Under the pieces are notes generated by a model. The model did no database searches, had not been told where the DNA came from, and saw only the letters and a list, made by a program, of their open reading frames with translations. The position numbers were made by a program, and so were the translations under genes. A DNA stretch of 64,000 nt from Nansenia antarctica (Eukaryota > Chordata > Actinopteri > Argentiniformes > Microstomatidae). Location of the stretch: NCBI GenBank assembly GCA_963989245.1, contig OZ022345.1, positions 24,846,696 through 24,910,695 of the forward strand. Reading direction: 5' to 3'. Of the stretch, positions 21,368 through 32,589 are shown one piece after another. Position 1 is the first letter of the stretch. The number at the start of each line of letters is the position of its first letter.

Positions 21368-23268
21368 CAGTGGCGGCTGGTGCTAACATTTTTGGGTGGG
21401 GCACAGGTTATGGGGGCATGCTCCACGGGGAAGAATATCAACTTTAAAATCTGGATTTACAGTCGATTTTAGCATGAGAATAGCTCTACCCCCCTGTACA
21501 GACCTCGCCATCCCCTCTACCCCCCTGTACAGACCTCTTCATCCCCTCTACCCCCCTGTACAGACCTCTTCATCCCCTCTACCCCCCTGTACAGACCTCT
21601 TCATCCCCTCTACCCACCTCTACAGACCTCTTCATCCCCTCTACCCACCTCTACAGACCTCTCCATCCCCTCTACCCCCTGTACAGACCTCTTCATCCCC
21701 TCTACCCCCCTGTACAGACCTCTCCATCCCCTCTACCCTCCTCTACAGACCTCTTCATCCCCTCTACCCCCCTGTACAGACCTCTTCATCCCCTCTACCC
21801 CCTGTACAGACCTCTCCATCCCCTCTACCCCCCTGTACAGACCTCTCCATCCCCTCTACCCCCCTGTACAGACCTCTTCATCCCCTCTACCCCCTGTACA
21901 GACCTCTCCATTCCCTCTACCCTCCTCTACAGACCTCTCCATCCCCTCTACCCTCCTCTACAGACCTCTTCATCCCCTCTACCCCCCTGTACAGACCTCT
22001 TCATCCCCTCTACCCCCCTGTACAGACCTCTTCATCCCCTCTACCCCCCTGTACAGACCTCTTCATCCCCTCTACCCCCCTGTACAGACCCCGTCATCCC
22101 CTCTACCCACCTCTACAGACCCCGTCATCCCCTCTACCCCCTGTACAGACCTCTTCATCCCCTGTACAGACCTCTTCATCCCCTCTACCCCCCTCTACAG
22201 ACCTCTTCATCCCCTCTACCCCCCCTGTACAGACCTCTTCATCACCTCTACCCCCCCAGTTTTCTCTACAATTTCTACAATTTTCTCTCTACAGTTTCTA
22301 CACGTCAACGTGCACCGAAACACTTGTTTCCAACGTGGTCCTACGTTTCTCCTACACCAAGACACATACAAAGAGCATAGAAACATACAAAGAGCATAGA
22401 AACATACAAAGAGCATAGAAGATACAATCAGAATACAGTCTGCCATTCCTTCTCCCAGCATCGATTTGGTTTTCCTATCATGACTGAAGGACAGATGATT
22501 CACTTACTTACACAAGTTTGACTTCGGTAATAGGTCCAGTTGCAATATCATCAAGTTGGGAACAAAAGATGCCTCCTTCTAATCCATTTGTTCAATTTGT
22601 TTACAAAGTCCGGTAGTGGCTGGGGTGGTCGGAGAGACAGCAGCGTTTCCCTGGAGTATGTGATTTGCTGTATAGTTCCATATTCCCCCTGCGTGTTGGT
22701 CGCACGGCAGCGGAGACGGTCGCTGATAATTAAGACCAGCAGTAGAATGTTGCCAATAGACATATTACACAAAACACAAAACGAACAAAACAAATAAAAA
22801 CACTTGAAGCAAACTATCACTGGCCCGAGTCGCTACAGAGCAGCGCCACCGGAAGTAGGAAGTGGAAGACAAATGAAAGATGGCAAACCCCAAACATCTT
22901 ATGCTGGATATACAACCGGATATTCAGGACGCACATTTTTGCGCCCCGGCCAAGAAATAGAGACAGCCAATTGGAGCGCTGCTACAGCTCACGTGTAAGC
23001 GAAAAGTATTTGCAGTGCCATAGACTTGCATTGACCGGCGCCCCGCGTCCTCCCCCTATGTATTTTAACAGTGAATTTTACACACACACAGATAAAAATG
23101 TTTATTGTATTGGAGGATTTTTAATGAATGCTGATAGGCGCCGACAGAATATCAGCCGCATTTTGTGAATAAACAATGTTTATTTTTTTTAAAAACGTTT
23201 ACAAATCGCAATTAGGAAGTGAAGGTGGGGGCGGCGCCCCAGCGCCCTCTATCGGCCAGCCGCCACTG
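21368..23268. mobile_element. non-autonomous hAT element, 1901 bp
   Basis: Ends CAGTGGCGGCTGG and CCAGCCGCCACTG are perfect inverted repeats, flanked by a perfect 8-bp TSD AGTGAAGC (21360-21367 and 23269-23276). No transposase coding frame is visible. A large C-rich minisatellite fills 21487-22250; 22250-23268 has no supportable gene. Confidence 0.92.
21487..22250 (+). repeat. C-rich minisatellite, unit of about 28 bp
   Basis: About 27 copies of CCCCTCTACCCCCCTGTACAGACCTCTTCAT-type units of 26-28 bp, split between CCTGTACAG and CCTCTACAG variants. The 340-codon frame across it (SPLPPCTDLF...) reflects lack of stops in the repeat and is not taken as a gene. Confidence 0.9.
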
Positions 23269-23276
23269 AGTGAAGC

Positions 23277-24631
23277 GCACTTATGACACATAACTCTTCC
23301 TAAAGTCCCGGGTCGCTCCGTATAATGGAGAAGCGTTTCTGAAAGTACGGCACGGCTCGGATACAAATGCGGCCCACGTCAGCCCGGTAGTGGAAAAGCG
23401 CCATATGTGAGATTTCAAAGCAAACGTTATTACCTCCTAGGCTAATTAGCCAACTTAATTCTCTGGCTTTGACACGGCACTGCCTCTCCAGAGCAACGCC
23501 GCGACTGAAGAGACTGCAGCATCAACCAAAGATTACATGAACACAAATGTTTTTTTTTTATTGTAACTTTAATTCTTTTAATTGTACACATGGAGAACAT
23601 AGCTATTGTACTGTACATTGATACATGTTGAAAATACCTCCTATATGAATATAACAGACATTGTGAATGTGTCTGGCACAACAGCAAATTGGGCCTTTCT
23701 CCTGCAGCGACAAACGGACATTATACAACAGGTAGTTCCGACTAATTTGATTGGACAAGAGGCATTCCATGAGTGTTGATATATATATATATATATATAT
23801 ACAGTATAACAGCACTGGGACTTTTCATCACTCCACCGCACAGATGTTCTATTAAATGACCGTTAATTAGACTACATAATTAAGACGAGACCATTATAGG
23901 AAACTATGGAACGTACTATCTGATGTCAACTGGTCTGAATCGCATTCACACATCGCCAAGCGACTGTCAACCGAGTCATATTTCACTGGTTACTAGGCAA
24001 CAGTCCGTCAGCCGTCAGTCATGTTCTTATTGCTTAAGTCATGTTCTTATTGCTTAAGTCATGTTCTTATTGCTTAAGTCATGTTCTTAGCTTCTCTGGA
24101 GTGACGTCCAAAGAGTGACTTTGTTTTTTTTTATGCGTGGTACTCCACCATGCTCCTTGTAGGATTTGGCAATGTCGATGAGAAGACAGTCGGTGATCCT
24201 GGACCAAACAAAAACAAACAAACAAACACTGGTTTCAGACTGTGGTGCTCCTGAACAAAACCTACTAGATAAGGTTAACGAGCGGCTAGCTAAAAAAGAA
24301 AAAAAAGCTACAGAATACAAACAATACCTACACACAACTAGATGTTCACACCGTTTAAAGTTTAAACAATACAAGGTATCAGAAACATGAAAACTCACCC
24401 GAATACAAAGCAGAAGGTGTCTCGGCAGACCACCTACCCGTGGATGGTGTATGTGGTCCTGCTAAACGCGCGTTTCCTAGGCAACGACTTTGTTGCGGAT
24501 GGGGTTGTTTCTGAAAACGTTGTCGAGGACAGCAGAGTTCCCATAATAACCATGTCTCTGTGATTTGCTGACATCCATTTCGTCTCTTTTCTGATCTTGT
24601 AGATCAGTTCAGGAGGCAGTCTTTGGCTGCA
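23277..24631. other. no clear gene; short repeats
   Basis: Contains an AT microsatellite (about 23779-23801), a 20-bp tandem repeat (24018-24089), and the phrase GATTGGACAAGAGGCATTCC (23748) that recurs inside the hAT element near 55920. 24470-24625 on the minus strand may be the end of the frame broken by L1 (see 26591-26957). Confidence 0.45.
24018..24089 (+). repeat. 20-bp tandem repeat, 3.6 copies
   Basis: GTCATGTTCTTATTGCTTAA repeated without change. Confidence 0.95.
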
Positions 24632-26590
24632 ATTTTTTTTATTTTATTTTATGTACAAACACACAAAGGACAATGACAAAACAATTACCAAAATACACAA
24701 CATTCATACCTGCATACATTCCCCCTACCCACCCTCCAACACCAAGGTCTTACTCCGCCCAAAAACCCTCAAGAAGGATTTAAACCAGCTCAACATAAAT
24801 GCCACCAAATAAAATAAATAAACATAATAGGATAAACATAAAACATTAAATACTATAATATTCAAATATCAATACCCACCCCACACAATTATTAATAGTA
24901 GCCTATTTAAGATTATTATAATAGTATTTTAGTACTATAATGTTATAAACATAATGAATGGCCTTTGAAAGAAGAGAATAAAGAAAGGAAAATGGAAGAG
25001 AAGGAAAAAAAAAAAATCATACTAGTGGAATAACCATAAGTTATGCATATCACCTCTGCATACATTCTATAAAGGAAGTCCATAAACTAATATTCTTTTC
25101 TTGAGCGCCATGCATGCTGGCCACGGACCTTTCTAGTTTGGCTAGATCTAACACAGTGTTTAACCAATGCTGATAGGACAAGTCACGGGGGTCTTTCCAC
25201 CTCTGAGATACCAGTTTTTTGGCGGCTGTGAGGCCTACCAGAAGCCAGCGTTGGTGCATCATTGATACATTTAAACTGGTAAAATCATTCAGTAGTACAA
25301 TTATTGGGGAGCAGGGGATAGAGGACCCAAGAAACTCAGACATCTTATTGATGGCCATACCCCAGAATGATTTAACACCAAAGCAATCCCACACCATATG
25401 GATGAAAGTTCCTGTTGTGTTTAATGAGCATAACTGACAGTTTGGCGAGGGTGTTAATTTCATCAAAAAAAGTTTGCGGGGTGTACAGTATAGCCTGTGT
25501 GCAAAGTTATAGTGAATCATCTGATGATTGGGGTTGCGAGATGCTAAGTTGATCTTAGTCCAAACCGTAGTCCAATTGATTGTAGATGGTGAGATAGAAA
25601 GGTCATGGCTCCAACGCAAGTTAATTTGTAGAGGGATATCTGCACATTTGATCATAAGTGTGTAAAGGTAAGAGACTAAGGCTGTGGTAGGTTTACCAAC
25701 AAACATTTTGTGGATGGGATGTACCTTCAAGTCTTCTCCCCAGGGGACTCCGTATGCCCGTAGGGCACTGCGGAGCTGGAGGTAGAAAAAGAAAGAGGTG
25801 CCAGGTAAATTAAAGTGAGATTGCAGGTCTTGAAATGATCTAAATTCATTACCTACAGTGATGTCAGATAGGGTGTAAACCCCTTTTCCACTCCACTGAG
25901 GGAAGGAAATGGGGCGACCTCCTGAGCAAATGGCAAAGTTATTAAATAACGGAATGTAAGGATGGAACTTCAGATGAATGTTGGCCTGCATTTCTACAGT
26001 TCTCCATGTGGCGACAAGATGAGAGATTAAAGGGCCAAACTTGGATTTACAGGTTTTGAGAGGAATGTTAGAATAGATAACATCCTGAAGCCTATGTGGG
26101 CTCACCAACTTCTCCTCCAGAGATCGCCAGGCTACTTGTGCATCTGGGTTGAGCCAGGTGTGAAGAGCACGAAGGGTTGTTGACCAAAAATAAAACTGGA
26201 AATTAGGCAATCCAAGACCACCAGAGGATGTGTGTTTCTGCAGAGTGGACATTTTCATCCGTGGGCGTTTCCCTTTCCAGACATACCTGGAGACCAATTT
26301 ATGTAATTTGTCCCAGTGTCCAGCAGGTGGAGCCAAGGGGAGCATAGCACTACAGAAGTTAACCCGGGGCAAGATGTTCATCTTAATAATGGAAACTCTA
26401 GATCGGAAAGAGTTGGGAATAGATGACCAGCGCTCCAGATCCGTCTCCACTTGTTTCAAGGTAGAGTTATAATTATAAGGTATTGTAGTTTGTAGTGATG
26501 GATAGATTGATAAACCTAGATATTTGAAATGGTCAACCACTGGGATATCTGATGGTAGTGATGCAGAATCACCAGCAGAACTCTTGTTTT
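24632..26590 (-). pseudogene. 5'-truncated L1-clade LINE, ORF2 C-terminal half
   Basis: Minus strand. The frame from about 26590 to the stop at 25050 encodes the end of RT (FKYLGLSIYP), the NILPRVNF segment, the long C-terminal region (GGLGLPNFQFYFWSTTLRAL) and a Cys-rich domain (NCQLCSLNTTGTFIHMVWDC), as in fish L1 elements. The upstream two thirds are missing. The 3'UTR (25049-24632) ends in a T-rich run at 24636-24655, the poly(A) tail on the minus strand. The remaining frame is open, so the insertion is probably young. It lies inside another reading frame. Confidence 0.85.
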
Positions 26591-26957
26591 GTTTCATTCG
26601 TCTCCGCTGGCAATTGCAAGCAAAGCTTTTTATGAAGATCATTTCCTCTCCTCGTTCAGCCCTCCTGCCCAACTCCTCCTCGTCGGAACAAGAACTGTCC
26701 GAATCATAGTTACCGCCATAATTGCCACAATGATTGTAGTCATTGATGAACGACGTCATAAGTTCTCCGCTGTCGATCATCTTCCCGGCAGCTGTGAACG
26801 TGTTGATTAAATAAGAACAATATTCCATTTGTTCATTTGCTTTAATGAAATGACTCTGCGAAATGACAATAATTAAACAAGTCCTGAGCAGGGCGAATGC
26901 AGGTGTAAACATCAGAACAGTAGTCCATCCAATTCCCTTTCCGGTGCGTGCACCCAA
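26591..26957 (-). other. unrecognised reading frame interrupted by L1
   Basis: From ATG 26957 the frame gives a hydrophobic stretch (TVLMFTPAFALLRTCLIIVI) then an acidic Asp/Ser/Glu-rich region (SDSSCSDEEELGRRAERGEE) before running into L1. On the far side of L1 the minus strand from about 24625 reads CSQRLPPELIYKIRKETKWM and continues to a stop near 24437. The two sides join in frame if L1 inserted at TTGCA, which is present at both junctions. I do not recognise the product. It may be a host exon or part of an older transposon. Confidence 0.35.
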
Positions 26958-27050
26958 ACATATGACCGTAGTGCAATATTCCCTATCTCCCCCCGAGCCT
27001 TTAACACGACTACAATAAAGGCTGAAACAACAACAAGCCTAACCCTAAGC

Positions 27051-28118
27051 CTAACAACAAGCCCAACCCGCGCTGGCCACGGTGAGCGTGCACAGCTCGA
27101 CGAAGGCTGCCGCCTGCTCGTCGCCCACCACATCTGTCTTCTCAGGTGGGGGTTTGGCCGGCCGGTTACCCAGGCAGGCCTTCTCAAGGTGATTTTGGCG
27201 GCTACATTTCCGGCACGTCTTGCCATAGCCGGGGCACTCGTCACGTCTGGTGCGCCATATGGGCGTTTTTCCGTGGCCCATCCCGCCTCAGTAAACGCAT
27301 GCTCCGTCAGGCTTGGCCTTCGGTGTCTCCAACCTGGCAGCCCCTTTGGTGCGAAGGTCCTGCTGTTTCCCTCGCCTATATGAACTACTGATCATATCTG
27401 TGCTCTGAGGGTCGAGTAGGCGCGATGCTGAGCGTTTCCCGGACTCCTTGGCTTCGATATACTCTATCATGTCCTTTAATGGCATGTCTTGGTTCTTTTC
27501 GCCAAGCAGGTCGAGCTGTATTTCTTGGTCCGCGATGCCGCGGGCGATCACGTTACGTAGTATTTCCTCCGTGAAGTTATTGATTTGATCACACCCCGCC
27601 TTAGTGCAGTCCATCTCATATTTGCATGTGTCTGCCTGCCCCTTCAAGCGGGCGTGGAATGATCGGATGGGCTCCTCATGTCCCTGTCGCATGTTAGATA
27701 GGGCCACCCGAGCCACCATGGTGTTTTCCGCACGGACGGCGAGCGCCTTCATGGCCGCGAGGACCTCTCTCTCATCGCTGTCTACCAGGCTTCTGCCTGC
27801 AGCGCGAGTGAGGTCTTTCCTCAGATCCTCCTCGCAGCACTCTAGGAGCTGTGTGATGATGTCAGGTCCGACCAGCTTAGTGCCCCTCTTGTATTCACTC
27901 CAGCGGGTTATGAAGTATGACCAAGTCTCTGCCGTCCCGGCCAGTGCTATAGAGGGGCGCCTGAGTTTCTCCATTTTATTGTTAATGCTCGGCGCTCTGG
28001 GGACTGCAGCGTGTACTGTTGCGTGTATGTTCAGCATGGCCACTACCACTGCTGCCTCTTCATGTCTAGCTATATAGTCACAGCCCTCGATCGGGCAATC
28101 CACTACTACAGGTGCCAT
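27051..28118 (-). pseudogene. gypsy-type Gag remnant with zinc knuckle
   Basis: ATG at 28116-28118. The frame starts with a C2H2-like motif (CPIEGCDY) and continues through a helical capsid-like region (RARVALSNMRQ-style, residues about 40-230). A TGA follows at 27288-27290, and the same frame continues to 27051 with a second zinc motif (CPGYGKTCRKCSRQNHLEKAC). The TGA replaces what should be a knuckle cysteine (context CVY-stop-GGMGHGK), so one base change could have ended the frame. No protease, RT or LTR is attached. The family looks like Ty3/gypsy-type Gag; the exact lineage is not recognised. Confidence 0.7.
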
Positions 28119-28132
28119 TAGTACAGCATTAG

Positions 28133-28985
28133 TATCAGTACAATACAGTAGGTTATCACATTATAGGGAGATACTGGTCTATTAGCAGCATTAACATTAA
28201 CAGGTACAAATGGCATCGGCACATCATATTGAAACATATCTGAGTACATTAAAAGGGGCAAACTGGGATTCAAACAATAACGAAGCAGTCCTCCAACCAC
28301 TTTTGTAAATGGAGAAGAAATAGAGAAATGTTATCACTCTCAAATTGATAGACGCATTCCAAAATCACAGACTATTGTTCTTGCATTAAGATGGACTGAA
28401 TTCAACTTACTGAGTAATTTGTTGATGACATTTGAGCATTTTAGCTCATTTTAAGAGGGTCATAGCAAAAGGTCTGAATACTTGCATACATACATCCATT
28501 TTAAATTGAGGCTATAACACAACAACATGTGGAAAAAGTGAAGAGGTCTGAATTCTTTCTGATGGCAAACACACACTGAATACTATTAACACCTGTACAC
28601 CTTCTCATTCATGTTGGAATGCAATGGGGGATGTTTCCTTGGCACACTTTGGCTAGTTAATACCAAACAATCATTGCTTGAATGCCACAGCCTGTCTGAG
28701 CATTGTTTGTTAATGACCATGGACCACAATTTACCCATCTCCTAATGGCTCCTTAAAGCATGATAATGCACCATGTCACAAGCCAAACTGGTTTCATGAA
28801 CATGACAGTGAGTTCAGTGTTCTTCAGTGGCCTTCCCAGTCCCCGGATCTGAATGTGAACAGAACACTTTAGGGATGTGTTAGAACAGAACATTCACACC
28901 TTGACAACCAGAATCTCAATGGAATGTTTCCAACATCTTGTGGAATCAAAGCCACGAAGAATCTAGAACCTATTTTGAGAGCAAA
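28133..28985 (+). pseudogene. Tc1/mariner transposase remnant, copy B
   Basis: The segment from about 28610 reads, with many stops and frameshifts, like the C-terminal half of a fish Tc1 transposase: a LVNTKQSLLECHSLSEHCLL-like stretch, then TGGTTTCATGAACATGACAG, then a decayed SPD block (TTCCCAGTCCCCGGATCTG, 28832) and the terminal CTTGTGGAATCAAAGCCACG. It lacks the SINE found in copy A. Non-functional. Confidence 0.75.
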
Positions 28986-29089
28986 TGGAATACTGAAATA
29001 CCTGTAGGCCTACACATCTCAGCAATGGCAGCTGGATTTGTAAAGTGTTCTTCATACAGAACAAACAATATAAAACAGAAAACAAGCCT

Positions 29090-29923
29090 TCTGCATATAC
29101 TCTAAACACAAAGACAGTTACCCTGCTGCACCCTGCATATACTCTAAACACAAAGACAGTTACCCTGCTGAACCCTGCATATACTCTAAACACAAAGACA
29201 GTTACCCTGCACTCTGCATATACTCTAAACACAAAGACAGTTACCCTGCTGCACCCTGCATATACTCTAAACACAAAGACAGTTACCCTGCACCCTGCAT
29301 ATACTCTAAACACAAAGACAGTTACCCTGCTGCACCCTGCATATACTCTAAACACAAAGACAGTTACCCTGCCTTCTGCATATACTCTAAACACAAAGAC
29401 AATTACCCTGCACCCTGCATATACTCTAAACACAAAGACAGTTACCCTGCTGCACCCTGCATATACTCTAAACACAAAGACAGTTACCCTGCTGCACCCT
29501 GCATATACTCTAAACACAAAGACAGTTACCCTGCTGCACCCTGCATATACTCTAAACACAAATACAGTTACCCTGCACCCTGCATATACTCTAAACACAA
29601 AGACAGTTACCCTGCTGCACCCTGCATATACTCTAAACACAAAGACAGTTACCCTGCTGCACCCTGCATATACTCTAAACACAAAGACAGTTACCCTTCT
29701 GCACCCTGCATATACTCTAAACACAAAGACAGTTACCCTGCTGCACCCTGCATATACTCTAAACACAAAGACAGTTACCCTGCTGCACCCTGCATATACT
29801 CTAAACACAAAGACAGTTACCCTGCACCCTGCATATACTCTAAACACAAAGACAGTTACCCTGCACCCTGCATATACTCTAAACACAAAGACAGTTACCC
29901 TGCACCCTGCATATGCTCTAAAC
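29090..29923. repeat. 42/39-bp minisatellite, left block
   Basis: About 20 copies of a unit starting CTGCATATACTCTAAACAC and ending TTACCCTGC(TGCACC). The long form is 42 bp and the short form 39 bp (one TGC missing). Because the period is a multiple of three and lacks stops, long frames appear on both strands. Continues at 32590 after the hAT insertion. Confidence 0.95.
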
Positions 29924-30330
29924 CAGTGGTCTTCAACCGGGGGTCCGCGACCCCTAGGGGGTCCGCAGAGGTACTGCAGGGGGTCCGCCAATTTTTGTCA
30001 TAATAATTGACATTTTTCACCAAAATAATCAGTGAGAATTAAAAAATATAACCATAATGCTATTGAGTAAAGTACAAGCATTAATAGGCAATAATAAGCT
30101 ACTTTTGCCAAAAACTATTTACAAAATAAATGATGCCCATGATTCTAGAGTCTCACATAACGTCAGCTGAAAAAAAAAAAAAAAAAAAAAACGTCTAGCA
30201 AGCTAGGTGTTGGCTAAAACACTGCAGTTCGGTCTTCATTGCGAAATTAACGTTAATTAATAACTAGCATAACGTTACTAATTTAGTTAGTTTGATAATA
30301 ACAAACCCGCCTCTTTGCTTCTCTATGCGC

Positions 30331-30908
30331 CGCTATAACGCGCTCCTTAACCATGCCGAGGTCCGATCCCGTGGATCAGTATTGGCGCGCGTCTTTGAAT
30401 TACGCACAGCTATCCACGAGATTCTGCTACCGCGCGGAGCTGGCTGCGCATTTCAATGCATTTCCGCGGATTACGCGGTGCCCTCGCCTGACGTGAAATG
30501 CGCAATTGTTGATCACTTGAAGGCACTTGAAAGTCAATTTGAGAAGTACTTTTCTGATACTAAGTCTTGGAGAAAGCACAAGACATGGATACGGTTTCCA
30601 TGCAAAGAAGATGCATCCGACGCCTAAACCTGACAGCCGCTGAGGAAGATCAGCTGATCGACCTAACCACAGACAGTACACACAAGAATGTGTACGAGTC
30701 ACAGCCTCTCACCCAGTTCTCGATGAGCCTCTTGCCTTTTGCAACAACTTATCTTTGTGAAAGAGGATTCTCCTCCCTCACCTACCTGAAGAACAAATAC
30801 CGTTCCAGACAGCAGTCTGAGGATGACATGATGCTCTGCCTGACAACCTCCATCTCCCCCAGAATAGACAAGCTGTGTACCACCAACCAGGGCCAGTCAT
30901 CTCACTGA
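30331..30908 (+). pseudogene. hAT transposase, internally deleted
   Basis: Frame pieces match the copy at 51332-53155: VRSRGSVLARVFELRTAI, then a jump to ADYAVPSPDVKCAIVDHL, then in another frame LNLTAAEEDQLIDL and the hAT dimerisation block LCERGFSSLTYLKNKYRS, ending at 30906-30908. The BED zinc finger and the catalytic region with its first Asp are absent. This copy could only move with help from another element. Confidence 0.85.
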
Positions 30909-31056
30909 GGTAGGCATACCTGGCTTCCTGAAGCTAAAAGTTTCATTGTTGAAAAATAATAATAATAGAAAATATAAGCCTCATCAACAACAACAACAAC
31001 AATAATAATAACCAATCATAATTATGCATGAACGTTTTATCAATCATAAACACATA

Positions 31057-32401
31057 CAGTGGGGAGAACAAGTATTTGATACACTGCTGATTTTGCTCGT
31101 TTTCCCACTTAGAAAGAATGTAGAGGTCTGTAATTTTTATCATAGGTACACTTCAACTGTGAGAGACAGAATCTAAAATTGTATGATTTTAAAGTAATTA
31201 ATTTACATTTTATTGCATGAAATAAGTATTTGATACATCAGAAAAACAGAACTTAATATTTGGTAAAGAAACCTTTGTTTGCAATTACAGAGATCAGACG
31301 TTTCCTGTAGTTCTTGACCAGGTTTGCACACACTGCAGCAGGGATTTGGGCCCACTCCTCCATACAGATCTTCTCCAGATCCTTCAGGTTTCGGGGCTGT
31401 CGCTGGGCAACACGGACTTTCAGCTCCCTCCAAAGATGTTCTATTGGGTTCAGGTCTGGAGACTGGATAGGCCACTCCAGGACCTTGAGATGCTTCTTAC
31501 GGAGCCACTCCTTAGTTGCCCTGGCTGTGTGTTTCGGGTCGTTGTCATGCTGGAAGACCCAGCCACGACCCATCTTCAATGCTCTTACTGAGGGAAGGAG
31601 GTTATTGGCCAAGATGTCGCGATACTTGGCCCCATCCATCCTCCCCTCAATACGGTGCATTCGTCCTGTCCCCTTTGCAGAAAAGCATCCCCAAAGAATG
31701 ATGTTTCCACCTCCATGCTTCACGGTGTTCTTGGGGTTGTACTCATCCTTCTTCTTCCTCCAAACACGGCGAGTGGAGTTTATGCCAAAAAGCTCTATTT
31801 TGGTCTCATCAGACCACATGACCTTCTCCCATTCCTCCTCTGGATCATCCAGATGATCATTGGCAAACCTCAGACGGGCCTGGACATGCGCTGGCTTGAG
31901 CAGGGGGACCTTGCGTGCGCTACAGGATTTTAATCCCTGACGGCGTAGTGTGTTACTGATAGTTTTCTTTGAGACTGTGGTCCCAGCTCTCTTCAGGTCA
32001 TTGACCAGGTCAAAGCTCTTTGGTCTTGCCCATTGTGGAGAGGTTGGGGTCTGATTGATTGAGTGTGTGGAGAGGTGTCTTTTATAAAGGTAACAAGTTC
32101 AAACAGGTGCAGTTAATACAGGTAATGAGTGGAGAATAGGAGGGCTTCTTAAAGAAAAACTAACAGGTCTGTGAGAGCCGGAATTATTACTGGTTGGTAG
32201 GTGATCAAATACTTATTTCATACAATAAAATGCAAATTAATTATTTAAAAGTCATACAATGTGATTTTCTGGATTTTTGTTTTAGATTCCGTCTCTCACA
32301 GTTGAAGTGTACATATGATAAAAATCACAGACCTCTACATTCTTTCTAAGTGGGAAAACCTGCAAAATCAGCAGTGTATCAAATACTTGTTCTCCCCACT
32401 G
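31057..32401 (-). mobile_element. Tc1/mariner element nested in the hAT element
   Basis: Long inverted ends starting CAGTGGGGAGAACAAGTATT at 31057 and mirrored at 32401, flanked by TA (31055-31056 and 32402-32403). The other hAT copy reads continuously across this point (ATAAACACATATAGG on its minus strand, near 51182), which is the empty site. The arms are about 80-200 bp. Confidence 0.95.
31253..32033 (-). pseudogene. Tc1 transposase lacking its DNA-binding N-terminus
   Basis: The catalytic part is complete and open to the stop at 31253: WSDETK (first Asp), HDNDPKHTA (second Asp) and LNPIEHLW (Glu), with the usual D,D34E arrangement. Upstream, an ATG at 32031-32033 opens seven codons and then TGA. 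The following sequence resumes in another frame with DLVNDLKRAGTTVSKKT. Compared with the roughly 340-residue family length, some 85 residues of the paired-like helix-turn-helix region are deleted. It could not bind its ends normally. Confidence 0.88.
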
Positions 32402-32589
32402 TATAGGCTAATAACCCAGTATATAAATAGGTTAATACGGTGAAAGAAAAGGTGAATGAAGTAAATATAAAAGTTATTATAGGCTTTAAAATGTGAGACA
32501 TTTAAAAATATATATTACATGTGGGGGTCCCTGTTCTGTTTGTCTCTCGTCCAAGGGGTCCTTGGGTTGAAAAAGGTTGAAGACCCCTG

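Larger units (their letters stand above)
29924..32589 (+). mobile_element. hAT element (ZBED/Charlie-Buster type) inserted in the minisatellite
   Basis: Ends CAGTGGTCTTCAACC and GGTTGAAGACCCCTG (reverse CAGGGGTCTTCAACC), flanked by an 8-bp TSD CTCTAAAC that is part of the minisatellite unit (29916-29923 and 32590-32597). It holds a deleted transposase (30331-30908) and a nested Tc1 element (31057-32401). A longer relative of the same family lies at 50769-53483 in the opposite orientation. An A-run of about 20 bp is at 30172-30191. Confidence 0.93.

Noticed and set aside
21396..22418. 340-codon Pro/Ser/Thr-rich protein
   Set aside because: It is the translation of the C-rich minisatellite inside a non-autonomous hAT.
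25050..26957. A single 635-residue protein
   Set aside because: Only the part after about 26590 is L1 ORF2. The N-terminal part belongs to the sequence L1 inserted into.
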